A DNA stretch of 38,520 nt, taken from contig JAHBMJ010000274.1 of NCBI GenBank assembly GCA_018398765.1, positions 4,190 to 42,709 of the forward strand, in the 5' to 3' direction. Each line of letters opens with the position of its first letter. Positions within the stretch are counted from its first letter, which is position 1. The position numbers and the translations under genes were made by a program. Positions 10,470 to 19,966 of the stretch are shown here, in pieces. The notes beneath the pieces were generated by a model. The model was not told where the DNA came from and ran no database searches. It saw only the letters and a list, made by a program, of their open reading frames with translations. The DNA is from Chromera velia. Taxonomy: Eukaryota > Sar > Chromeraceae.

Positions 10470-11327
10470 GTGTCTGATTATGCCCCCGGAGACCCCTTTT
10501 CCAATGATGGTCAATCAGGAAAAACGATACGGGTCTTACAGAGGACCCCGATAGAAGAACATCAGTTGAACTTCTCCTCCTCCTCGACATCCCGCCCCTT
10601 TGCACCTCCCCAACCCCTTGACCCCAAAGCTTCTTCTCAGTCGACCACATTAATGTTAGGACCAGCTGGGCAAATACAATCAGAAATACAGCCTGAGAAT
10701 GGAGCGGTTATTGGTTCTTTGAAGGAAGGCCGATCTGTCAGGCTCACTCGCAAGAGAGCCTTGCCAGCGAATGAACCTGCCAGTGGCACCGGCATGGAGG
10801 AACGTTGGCTCATCAACATCCCCATATTGCTGAGAAGCCTTCAACGGATGTGCACTTCTGTGCTGCGACCCAAGGCGCAGGGAAAGTACCCCATACGCGT
10901 CCTCCTCGATGGTGCTACGGATAAGTGCAGGGTCGTTAGTGAGGCTACGCTGCAAATAGAACCGAAAAATGGTGCCATTGAAGTCCCAGATCCCCTCAAG
11001 AGAATCCCTCTCAGACAACTGAAACCGTACACCTTTAAAACGACCGATGGACAGCCCCCCACCTCGGTCCCCTCTGTGGTATGGAGGCGGGCGTTGCAAA
11101 AAAAGGGATACCCCCAGTCCGCACCTTTGGCAGTCTACCCAACCAGCCACTGGCTGCCAAGTGTTAAAGACAGGGAGTTTGCGATTGTCCAACCTACAAA
11201 AGACAGCACAGGGGATTCGGAACAACTGATTGGTTTTTTCGGTGGAAAGAACAACCTTTTGCATCTGCTAGTAGGTCGGGGGGACCAGTATCTGTTCGAT
11301 GTTGAGTGCGTGCTTGCCCCTACATAA
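10470..11327 (+). pseudogene. LTR element, possible aspartic protease region
   Basis: An open stretch of about 285 codons. After a Ser/Pro-rich start it contains KYPIRVLLDGATDKCRVVSE. Its LLDGAT core resembles the hydrophobic-hydrophobic-D-x-GA(T/S) active-site loop of retropepsins, and the position upstream of the integrase is where a Copia or Gypsy protease would lie. The match rests on one short motif, so the call is weak. Later phrases (PLKRIPLRQLKPYTFK, FAIVQPTKDSTGDSEQLIGF) are not recognised. Part of the fossil. Confidence 0.3.
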
Positions 11328-11549
11328 GAAAATGAGGAGGCTCAAGCCATCATGACACGTCTCCTAAAAATATCTTTCTGCTCCCTCCCAAACAACCTCC
11401 TCAAATTCCTGCTTGAGGACGAAGGACCAAACGCTCCTGATCCTTCCCGACTGCCTTTCCACCCACCTGACAAGAGCTAAATCTTTAGTCGTGTTCACCT
11501 CTTCCATCTAGAGAGGTTTGATGAATACCATTCAGCAGCGAGAGAGGAG

Positions 11550-12260
11550 ATGCGTGAGCGAGGAGACACGAACCCAAATGAGGATCAAACGAAAAGGATG
11601 GCTGATAAGGCACTTGACAGTGTCTTGCCTGAGCGCCTTCGCATACCTTGCAGCGCTCGCAGCCTCATCGATGAAAACCACAGACTGCAGGCTTTTCTCT
11701 ACATCGATTACAATCTATCCAACCCTGTCATTACTCCTCCGAGTGGTCTAGTGAGATGGAAAGGCATTGACCCCCGTCCCACAGCCCACGTCATCCTGAA
11801 AAAGCTGGACAGACCTGAATTTTTCAGGTTGTGGAAAGCCACTCGAAAGTCTGGTGCTAAGATTCCGGAGAAGTGGGAGGATCTTTTCATCTCTGAAGAA
11901 AAGCATATGCGGGAGCCCCACAACTCTATCCTGGCTCTGCGACACGACACTTTCAAACCCCTGTTGAACCCAATGTACGCGAGTGCCGATGCATACGACA
12001 TTTGTGAGGTTCAACAGTTAGACCCTCGAGCATGCCTCGGACACAACTCGTACAACTGCTTTACCAGCAGTGGACTGACCTCCTGCTGCGGACACCGGCC
12101 TGGACTCCAGTATAGTTGGAAGGATGGTACGTTTTTCCTCTGCATCTGTGAACTAGACCCCACATGCACCTCCTGCTCATGTCCAGGAGGGGTAAAGTTC
12201 AGAGAAATTCGGGATGAGCCCCTTCACGGGGAACTAAGCCCTTGCTTGAATGGTTCGTGA
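11550..12260 (+). pseudogene. LTR element, unrecognised region with Cys-rich tail
   Basis: A globular-looking stretch with phrases such as HVILKKLDRPEFFRLWKATR, then a cysteine-dense tail at about 12010-12190 holding CLGHNSYNC, SCCGHRPG, FLCICELDPTC and SCSCPGG. The Cys and His spacing could bind metal but fits no zinc-finger pattern I can name. Part of the fossil. Confidence 0.35.
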
Positions 12261-12493
12261 GGAAGCGTTTCGAGCTTGAGCCAAATGAATGGGACAAGCT
12301 TCCGTTCTCTCTAGCCACCGTGTTTTGACAGATCTTTGTCCATGTTTTTTTTGTCGCACAGAATCCAACGGAGGCACAGCAAGAGGACCGCCCTCCCAAT
12401 CTAGGGTCAAAGCTCTACAAAGCGTCTTTACTGAGGGTCGAACTCCCAGCCCAGCGGTGGCACGGAGTTGAAAAGGCAGAGCCATCTCTGTCT

Positions 12494-14460
12494 TTGACCA
12501 AGAATCAAAAGCACAAAATAGCAGTAAGGCAGAGGTTGACCGAGCCCTTTATCAGAGACCTCAGTCCTTCGATCAGGCTGTCTCTGAGCGACCTGCATGT
12601 TCCGACTGGGGTTCACCCTGACGATGTTCGGGCCGCGGCCCCTCCTCGCCCAGGGGTAGCCGACACCAGATTGCAGTCGGTCCCAGAAGAGCCCGCTGTT
12701 CCTTCCAACTTCAAAGAGGAATCGGAAATAGGCCATAATTTCCTCCTTCTTGAGGCCCTCTATCAAGGAAAATGGGAGAGGCTCATGGAAGGGCAGACGG
12801 CGTTGACATACTGGCAATCGACTGGCAGTCAAGTTCCGTCTGCCCGGGCTCTGATTGATTTGATCTGGAAGTCGATCTTGCCAGACAGACTGAACACATT
12901 CATTTTGATTCACCCTCTTGTCTTCCTGCTCGATCTGCTAACAGACAGTAACGGACACCCTCCAGCTTTTCTCATCCCCATATGGCTCAGGCACACACCC
13001 AGTGAGCCTAGGGCGAAAGCATCCACCCTGCTCCCAAACTGGGTGGTCTTGATGAGGATTTGGGGGTCCGCTGTTTTTTTCTCTCTGGAAAAGCAAGCCC
13101 AGTCCAGGCTGGGAAAGGGTGGTCAGATTGATCAAGCGTCCGACGGCCTTCCCCTCCCTCAACCGTGCGAGAAAAGCTTTTATGCCTGGCTTCTTTATGA
13201 AGTTACTCAAAAGCCCAGGCAGGCTGTGCCTCCTTCCTCTTCTTCATCTACGGGTCTCTCCCTCCACCGCCCCCGCCCTCCACGTCTGACGCTACCAGCA
13301 CCCTTACCCGCAGAGGAAGCGCCCTCCCGTTTATCGGCTGCGCCAAGCACGCCGCGTTCCCAATTTCTGGATCAGTGTCTGCAATCCTTCCCCCCCCAAG
13401 AAAGAAACACCACGAGAAAGAGGCTGAGAATCCGTGATAAGCGACGATTTTCCCCTGTCTCCAGAGAGTTTGCGATCGATATCATGCGCTCCACAACCCG
13501 ACGGCACGTCGGGCCTAGCAGATCTGGATCCACGTGGCAGCGGATACTGCCAGTTCCATTGACATCATGAGTGTCGATGAAGGTATCCCCCTCCAACTGA
13601 TCTTTAACAGGGACGGGGAGCTCCACCCAAACCCCGCTTTCTTTGCGAGAGGGGAGTTTTCGAATGAAAAACAGATGATTCAAGGAGGGGGCGCTCAATT
13701 CCCTTCACTGAGCCGCGGTCTTATCCGAATTCGGATGGATGACACTCGACCACAGACTCTGCGCTCATCTGGGAAGACCCTAGTCCACTTTGCCAAATTT
13801 GGTTTCCGAAACCACTTCCTCATTTTTGGTCTCAGTTGGCTCCGACGTTGCTCCTTCACTTGGAGAGAATTGGAACCCTACAGGGATGGAACCCGACATA
13901 TCGAGATCCCCCATAGAAAAAACCTTCAGGGAATTGAGACGGGATGGAGCCGCTGGCTTCTTCCCGTCGATATCGATCTGATTCACACTCGGGTCACGTT
14001 TCTCCGGATCGATGAACCCCCCCCTGACACCTACCTTTTCCACCCCGATACCCCCCTTTTTCACCCATCCGTCTCCTTTGTACACCGTCAAAGAAGCCCG
14101 AGGGAACGTATGACGGATGGGACGGGTGGCAGGGCTCGAGCCCGCCCGGCAGCCTTCTCCCCCGACCCGACTCAAAAGGAACCCAGTCTCCCCGACGGAA
14201 CCCTCAGTCCCCTGTCCCTCGTGGGGGACCGTGACGAGAGACCCATTTGGGCAAGGAGGACGTCCTCACCAGACGCCCCCCTCAGCAGAACGAGACCAGC
14301 AGCCAGCTTCTCTCCCCCAGTGTTCTCCAGAAGCCCATTGAAAAATTTTGTCGGAGGAGAGTCGTCGGGAGGAAAGCACTCTGGGCATGCAAGAGGAAGA
14401 GCAGTATGTGGACGAGGACCAACCCAAAATCAACCCGTATCAGCAATGGGAGACGGAGTA
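12494..14460 (+). pseudogene. LTR element, unrecognised long coding region
   Basis: Two overlapping open stretches, one of about 358 codons (from 12494) and one of about 348 codons (from 13534). The first has globular segments, such as ARALIDLIWKSILPDRLNTF and HPLVFLLDLLTDSNGHPPAF, and a Ser/Pro/Arg-rich end. The second starts with GIPLQLIFNRDGELHPNPAF and becomes Pro/Arg-rich. No family is recognised. It belongs to the roughly 8 kb of extra sequence that makes this element so long. Part of the fossil. Confidence 0.35.
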
Positions 14461-14484
14461 GGATGCAGTGGAGATGTAATTGAT

Positions 14485-14664
14485 GGAGCAGCAGGAGGAA
14501 GCTCCCCCGCCTGCCCCCGAATCTGCAGAGCCGATGCAGTTGGTGGAGCAGTAGGAGGAAGCTCCCCCGCCTGCCCCTGAATCTGCAGAATCGATGTAGT
14601 TGGTGGAGCAGCAGGAGGAAGCTCAACCGACTGCCCTCGAACTTGCAGAGTCGATACCGATAGA
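14485..14664 (+). repeat. Three 60-bp tandem repeats encoding an acidic/Pro phrase
   Basis: Units start at 14485, 14545 and 14605, each beginning GGAGCAG(C/T)AGGAGGAAGCTC. Sixty bases is twenty codons, so the phase is kept. In one frame each unit reads EQ-x-EEAP(P)xAPESAE, a Glu/Pro/Ala-rich spacer. Differences between units are few, so the duplication is fairly recent relative to the element. Confidence 0.85.
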
Positions 14665-14706
14665 TGAACATCTAGAGAGCGAGGAGGAATTGGTCGATTA
14701 TGACCT

Positions 14707-15600
14707 TTGAATGAAACGGAAACAAGTCAACAGAATGTTTTTATTTCTCTCACTTCCTTGTCTATGCTTCCACCTCCTGCATTGAATAATCTTCCCTCTT
14801 ATCCCCTCCCCCCTCGACACTCTTCCCCCTCCCGTCCCTTCTCTTTTCCTCTTGCTAATATGCAAGTCCCAAAGCAGTCAAAGATTTTGCCTCCAAAAAA
14901 ACGACTGCGCTCTCCTTCTAAGAGCAAGAAGTCAAGAAGGAAAGAGCGAGGCCGTGAGAGAAAGGAAAAGTTCGATTGGGAGGTCGGACAGCGTTGTCAC
15001 TCGCAGTCTCGCTCAAAGCGACGTTCCTTTAATCAAAGAAAGAGCAACTGAAAGAAACAATCGGACTCTATTCATGCTTCAATGTTCTTTACTTCTTTTG
15101 TTGTGTCTCAAATGTTTACTCCTCCCTCCACCTCTACTCCCCCTCCTCCCTTTTTTCTTTACGCTGGTGCTGGTAATTCTGACTCTCCCTTCGACGAAGT
15201 TTCTTTCCTTTGTAACCCTCTTCCTCCTCAACTCACGCAAATCTATTCAGATCATTTTTCACCTGCAGTTTTTTCTGACTCAGTTGAGAAAGGAGGCCTT
15301 TTCTGTCTCTTTGGATCTCTTGCTTCAGAAGAGAACAGACTGACAGCAGAGAACCTCTAACGAACGTCTTTGTCTTCTTCTTCTCTTCCCCTCTCCTCTT
15401 CTATGCACGAACTTTTTTCTTTTAAAAGAAAGGCCACTGACCATTTTTCATGTTGTTCTTCCTCAGCTGCTGTACGGGAGGAAGACGATGATTGGGATAA
15501 GATCTCATCTGCAGAGTACATATATGCATCTTCAGTTTGTCTTTCTAAAAATTCCGATTCATCTGACTGCATCTTTGCCAACGTGCCCGACAACAAGCGT
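14707..15600 (+). pseudogene. LTR element, basic and Ser/Pro-rich region before the integrase
   Basis: A Pro-rich start is followed by a strongly basic segment at about 14880-15045 (SKILPPKKRLRSPSKSKKSR, then RKERGRERKEKFD), which could be a nuclear-localisation or nucleic-acid-binding tail. A Ser/Pro/Phe-rich stretch and an acidic phrase (EEDDDWDKISSAEYIYASS) lead up to the integrase. No domain is recognised. Part of the fossil. Confidence 0.35.
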
Positions 15601-15639
15601 CCTAATAAGGTGAAAGTCAGTGCAGAATATGCATGTGAG

Positions 15640-16600
15640 TACCTGCAGTATGTACATTAGGAAGTGGGGCATATTGGTAGAAAGGCTTTCTACACTTTCG
15701 TCTCTCCGTATCTTGCCGTGAGAGGCCTGAGAAAAATGTGTGAAGAACTAAGAGCAGAGTGCAACACTTGCCTGCAAGTCCACGGTCTCCTAAGGCGCCT
15801 TCATGGACAGAGAGGCTCTCATCTGAGAATTTGTGCCCCCCTGCAGCAGATAGCGGTGGACACAATTTTTCTGTATGGTCAACCTATCTTGACGGTCATG
15901 TGTGAAGCGACAAGTTTCCTCATGGCCATCCCACTGAAAAACACGAAGGCAGAGACTGCATGGAAAGCTTTTGAAGAAGGATGGTTGAGACCTTTTGGCT
16001 GTCCTCTCTCTTTTCGTGGGTTTGTAAAAACGGACAATAGGAGTGAATTCAAGGCCGTTTTCTCCTCTATGCTGGAGGACTTAGGAGTTAGACAGTTATG
16101 GACCCCCCTCGGTCTACCTCGGGCCAATGGGCTGCTCAAACATCGGCATGACGATTTGAAACGTCTTGTCGAAGCAGCTCTTTTAGACAGAGGCCTAGAA
16201 AAACGGCACTTCCGTCAAGTTTTTCCTTGCTGTGTGTCTCAACTTAACCTCTTTCCCTCTGTCAACTCTGATAAAAGATTTCTGTATGAACGTCTTACAT
16301 CTCAACGTCTTCTCCCCCCCTCTCTTGAATGCATGCTTGCTGAAGTTCATAAGAAAAGTCCGACAGCACTCTCTCCCCTGAACTTGACTGTCAGAGAAAG
16401 AGTGTATTGGAAGAACCCTCGAAAGACCTACCGCTCGCTGGACATCAAGTGGCGGCTCTTTGAAGTATCCTCTCTCGTCCCTCACTCCCGCTTCCTCGTC
16501 TATTTGACTCCCATCTCTAAGTCTGGAGAGAGACTGCAGAGTAAGGAGTATCTTGCCCACTCTTCTTGTTTTGTTCGTGCACCTTCTCACCCCCTCGCTT
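15640..16600 (+). pseudogene. LTR element, integrase region (zinc finger, catalytic core, C-terminal part)
   Basis: The segment opens with an HHCC-type zinc-binding part (VGHIGRKAFYTF ... ECNTCLQVHG). An RNase-H-fold integrase core follows with IAVDTIF, then FVKTDNRSEFKAVF, then LPRANGLLKHRHDDLKRL, the order expected for a DDE retroviral integrase. A C-terminal stretch (VRERVYWKNPRKTYRSLDIK ... SKEYLAHSSCFVR) has the style of the beta-rich C-terminal domains of Gypsy and BEL integrases. It would join cDNA to chromosomal DNA in the nucleus. The finger and C-terminus look more Gypsy/BEL-like than Copia-like, although the RT that follows is Copia. Part of the fossil. Confidence 0.8.
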
Positions 16601-17720
16601 CTTTCTCCCGCCCTGCCCCAACTGATCGCCAGTCGCAGTCTGAGAGACCCCCTGAGACTAGAAGGGATCTCTTTATAGAGGTACCAAGTGATGACAGACT
16701 ACAAGAACCAGCTCGGTCTGCAAGCGATCAATCAAAAAAGAAATCTTCCTCTTCTTTCTCTTTTTCTTCCATTCCTTTTGCAGAAAGCATGGAGTTCAAA
16801 AGTCAAAAAGACTCGTTTCCCATTGGGTTGGCCTCGGCCGGCCCTCTCCCAATCAATGAAAGAGAGGCACAGTCTTCAAAGGATTCTCGCTCACTTCCAG
16901 ATGGAAGACAGACCGATGAAGTCAGAGCGGGAAAGAAATCTGTATCTCAGTCTGCTCATTCTTGCTCTTCTTCTTCTCATTCTTTTCCACGTATTCTTGA
17001 AGGAGAACCTATTTTTTTGTTTTCTGAGCCTGTCCTCCCTCAACCTCCCTCTTCCCAAAGACAACCCAAGTCAGAAAAAGACACTGAACGCCAGAGTTTA
17101 CTGACCCCTTCTCCTTCAGATGGAGAGACGTGGCGTTTCACAGTCTAGAGAAACCCAGAGCTGTTGAAGAAGTGTCCATTGATCTTCTGGAAGGATAAAG
17201 AGCTGCAGAAAGGCATAGTTGGAAGGAAGGTTGGGATATTGACAGATGGATTTCTTCTTGTACATGTATGGGGGTCCTATTCACAAGGACAACTGACAGT
17301 GTGTGAAAGAGTCCTTGCCCCACAGTTTCATCATCCCAACAACACTATCTGTTCCACCCTGACTCCTTCACTCACTTGCTTTCCTCACATCCAAAAGGTG
17401 TCGCCTTCTTGTCTGAGAGAATCAGAACTTTTCCTTTCTTTTTCTCGTTGCCTGCTTCCTGATGCATGTGCAAAAATCGCAAAGCACCTTGACTCAGCCT
17501 CAATCTCTCGTCTTGGACTCAATCAGAGCAAGACAGCAGACGCGATCAAAAAGACGGAGGACTGGTTGAGAGAAGCACTCAAACTGTCCCCCGATCTTAT
17601 ACTTCAGGAGATAGAAACAGCGTCTACTGACATTCTATCAGACAGCGAAGAAGATAAATCGAATCAGCTGATAGAAAGTGCTTTCTTTTGTCTTGATGGT
17701 CTAACTGACCCTTGACAGTT
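16601..17720 (+). pseudogene. LTR element, linker between integrase and reverse transcriptase
   Basis: A long Ser/Pro/Glu-rich connector (for example KKKSSSSFSFSSIPF), like the low-complexity linker that separates integrase and RT in many Copia polyproteins but longer. From about 17165 a more structured part appears, with LIFWKDKELQKGIVGRKVGI, FLLVHVWGSYSQGQLTVCER and later KLSPDLILQEIETASTDIL. No family is recognised for that part. Part of the fossil. Confidence 0.45.
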
Positions 17721-17799
17721 CCCAATTCCTTTTTACTCTTCTAATGTCCCCAGTCCCTCTCTCCCTGATCTATCCGTCTCGTCTTCGTCTTCTTCTTTT

Positions 17800-18560
17800 T
17801 CTTTTTCTTTGTCTTCCTCCCTGTCCTCTTCAGCAGCTGCAAAAGGAGAGAAACAGGCTCATTGTTTTGCTGCAGGAGCAACGCATCAAAAATTCTCAGT
17901 ACGTCGCCTCTCTCCAGATCAGGTGACAGACTTTAAGGCAGCCAGGCAGAAGGAGTTAGACAAATTTGAACGTTTTCGTGTATTTAAGGCAGTTCCAGTT
18001 CAGTCGGTTCCCAAGGGTTCAGTCGTCTTGCCTACACTGTGGGTAGAGACCTTGAAACTGAATGACGAGGGTGAAAGGGAATTCAAGTCGAGATGGGTGA
18101 TTCGGGGAGATCAGGACCCGCGAAAAGGTCTCGAGGTGGCAACTGACCTATGTCCGCCCAAGAATATTTGCTTGATGCTACTTGCAGCACTCAGTAGCGC
18201 AGGTTTCGACCCGTCTTTCATCAGCACTGTAGACGTAGACAATGCATTTCTGCAAGCACCAATGAATGACATGATGTATGTACTCCCTCTGAAAGAACAT
18301 CCTGACTATGGCAAAAAGCTCTGGCTGTTGCAGCAACGTATGTATGGACTCTCTGAAAGCCCCCTTCTTTTTCAAAAATTTCTTGAATCAAAACTTCTCA
18401 AACATGGATGGGTGAAATCTCCCCTCTGGGGAATTTGGTGGAAACTGTCAACTGACGGGGAAGTGGTTGCATTGATGTCTCTCTATGTCGACGATGTCTA
18501 TGTTGCCAGCCTCAGTGGCCCAGCAGAGAGCCATCTGCAAGAAATTATAAGAAGTTGAAT
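17800..18560 (+). pseudogene. LTR element, Copia-type reverse transcriptase region (RVT_2)
   Basis: Clear Copia RT landmarks occur in order: LPTLWVETLKLNDEGEREFK and SRWVIRGDQDPRKG (the K-x-R-x-V-x-RGDQD block), STVDVDNAFLQAPMNDMMYV (first catalytic aspartate block), LLQQRMYGLSESPLLFQKFL (the YGL block), and LMSLYVDDVYVASL (the YVDD catalytic pair). RVT_2 enzymes copy the element's RNA into DNA inside the particle. Its place after the integrase is the Copia order. Part of the fossil. Confidence 0.9.
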
Positions 18561-18779
18561 GTAAGCAGATCAGATCACTGCAGAGGTATATTGGAGTGTT
18601 CTATGAGGTTACAAAGGATGAGATCTAGTGCTCACAGGAGTCTTATACAGCTAGTCTGAATGACAGAGGTGTCAGACCCCTAGTCAATCCCATCCCCGAT
18701 GCAGCAAAAAAGCAAGCAGACACTTCTCCCCCCCTGAACAAGAAAGAGACAAAAGCTTTCCAACAGAGTCTGGGTGAGC

Positions 18780-19480
18780 TTTCTTACCTGGCCTCTTTTA
18801 CGCGTCCTGATTTGGCGTACGGCACAAGTCACATGACACAGTGGAATGCCGTTCCAACCGTAAATGCTTTTCGATGGCTCCAGCGACTTGTTTCCTGGGC
18901 TCGTGCATACTCCCTCCATGGAGTGGCAGTTCCTCGCTCTCCCAGAGCAGAGCCCCTGCATGTTAAATTACATACTGATGCATCTTTTGGCACCCCAGCC
19001 CATCCCGAGCCTCAAATCGGGTAGGTACTCACCGTCTGTGGATGTCCCCTTGCCTGGAAGTCCATCAAACCGAAGAAGGTAGCAAAATCCACAACGGATG
19101 CAGAATTCATTGCCGCAGAGAACGGGGTCGAACTTCTCTCCTCTCTCCTCCCTTTCTTTGAGAAGCTTTGGCCGAAAGTACACAGAACGCTTTGGTCTGA
19201 CAGTCACGATCTCGTGTCCCTGGTCGGTCAACCCGTCTATTCTGGTGCGAGGGCAACAGTTACTCAACAGTCTCTTGCCACTGAAATCGACGACCTGCGA
19301 GAGAGAGAAGCAGTAGAGACGTCTCTAGTCAGCATATTGCAGAAAGCAGTGCACCAGGATGTTCAAGAGAAGTTTATTGCCCTTGAGCATATTTCAACTG
19401 TCCGGAACGTTGCTGACCCTCTCACAAAGGGAAAAAGTACGCATAAGCTCTACCGACTGTTAGAACAGAAGGGAAGGGAA
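18780..19480 (+). pseudogene. LTR element, Copia-type RNase H region
   Basis: Landmarks include KLHTDASFGTP (the first catalytic aspartate of Copia RNase H), a TTDAEFIAAENGVELL block (Copia S-T-x-AE-(Y/F)-x-A), and ISTVRNVADPLTKGKSTHKL, the characteristic end of Copia RNase H (x-N-x-ADxLTKG). This domain removes RNA from the RNA-DNA hybrid during cDNA synthesis and leaves the polypurine primer. Part of the fossil. Confidence 0.85.
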
Positions 19481-19966
19481 GCACGGAAAGGTGCGACACA
19501 TCCTCCTCCTGACCCACAAAGGAGGCCTATTCTTCTGCAATCTGACCTTCAAGCAGAAGTGTCAGTGTTCTTTGAGAATGTGAACCGAGCTCAAACCACT
19601 TTCTCACAATTTTTTCCACGCTTTCCCCTCATCTGTCCGACTCGTGCTCTTTGTGATATATCTGTGACTCCTCTCTCAGCCTTTCACTTCCGCATGCTCT
19701 CCCTTGCCATGGCTTGCTCAGCTTGCCATCAGATAGGACATTCATCTAACACATGCCCTGATGTGGAGGCAGAATGCAAGGGAAGAAAGGAACTCTACCT
19801 TGAGCAAGCAGGACATATTGGCAAAGGGTGTACGTTCTGTGCTGCGGTCGGCTTCCTCAGCAAAGCCCATCGAGCAGCAGATCACGCGGTTGACCAGAGA
19901 ATGCCTCCAACCACACCGGCTCCTGTCACCTTGATTGGACGCCTGGTGCGGCCTCAAATCCTCTGA
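19481..19966 (+). pseudogene. LTR element, C-terminal extension with a CCHC zinc knuckle
   Basis: Beyond the usual RNase H end, an open stretch of about 160 codons continues. It includes CSACHQIGHSSNTC at 19715-19756, an exact C-x2-C-x4-H-x4-C retroviral zinc knuckle, then a second Cys/His cluster (GKGCTFCAAVGFLSKAHRAA). Zinc knuckles normally sit in Gag and bind the genomic RNA. Here it follows the polymerase, while the Gag-like region carries an RG box instead. The element has no other obvious CCHC motif. Part of the fossil. Confidence 0.75.

Noticed and set aside
10680-11264. Minus-strand ORF of 194 codons opposite the protease candidate
   Set aside because: It lies antisense to a plus-strand coding stretch with better composition and has no recognisable domain.
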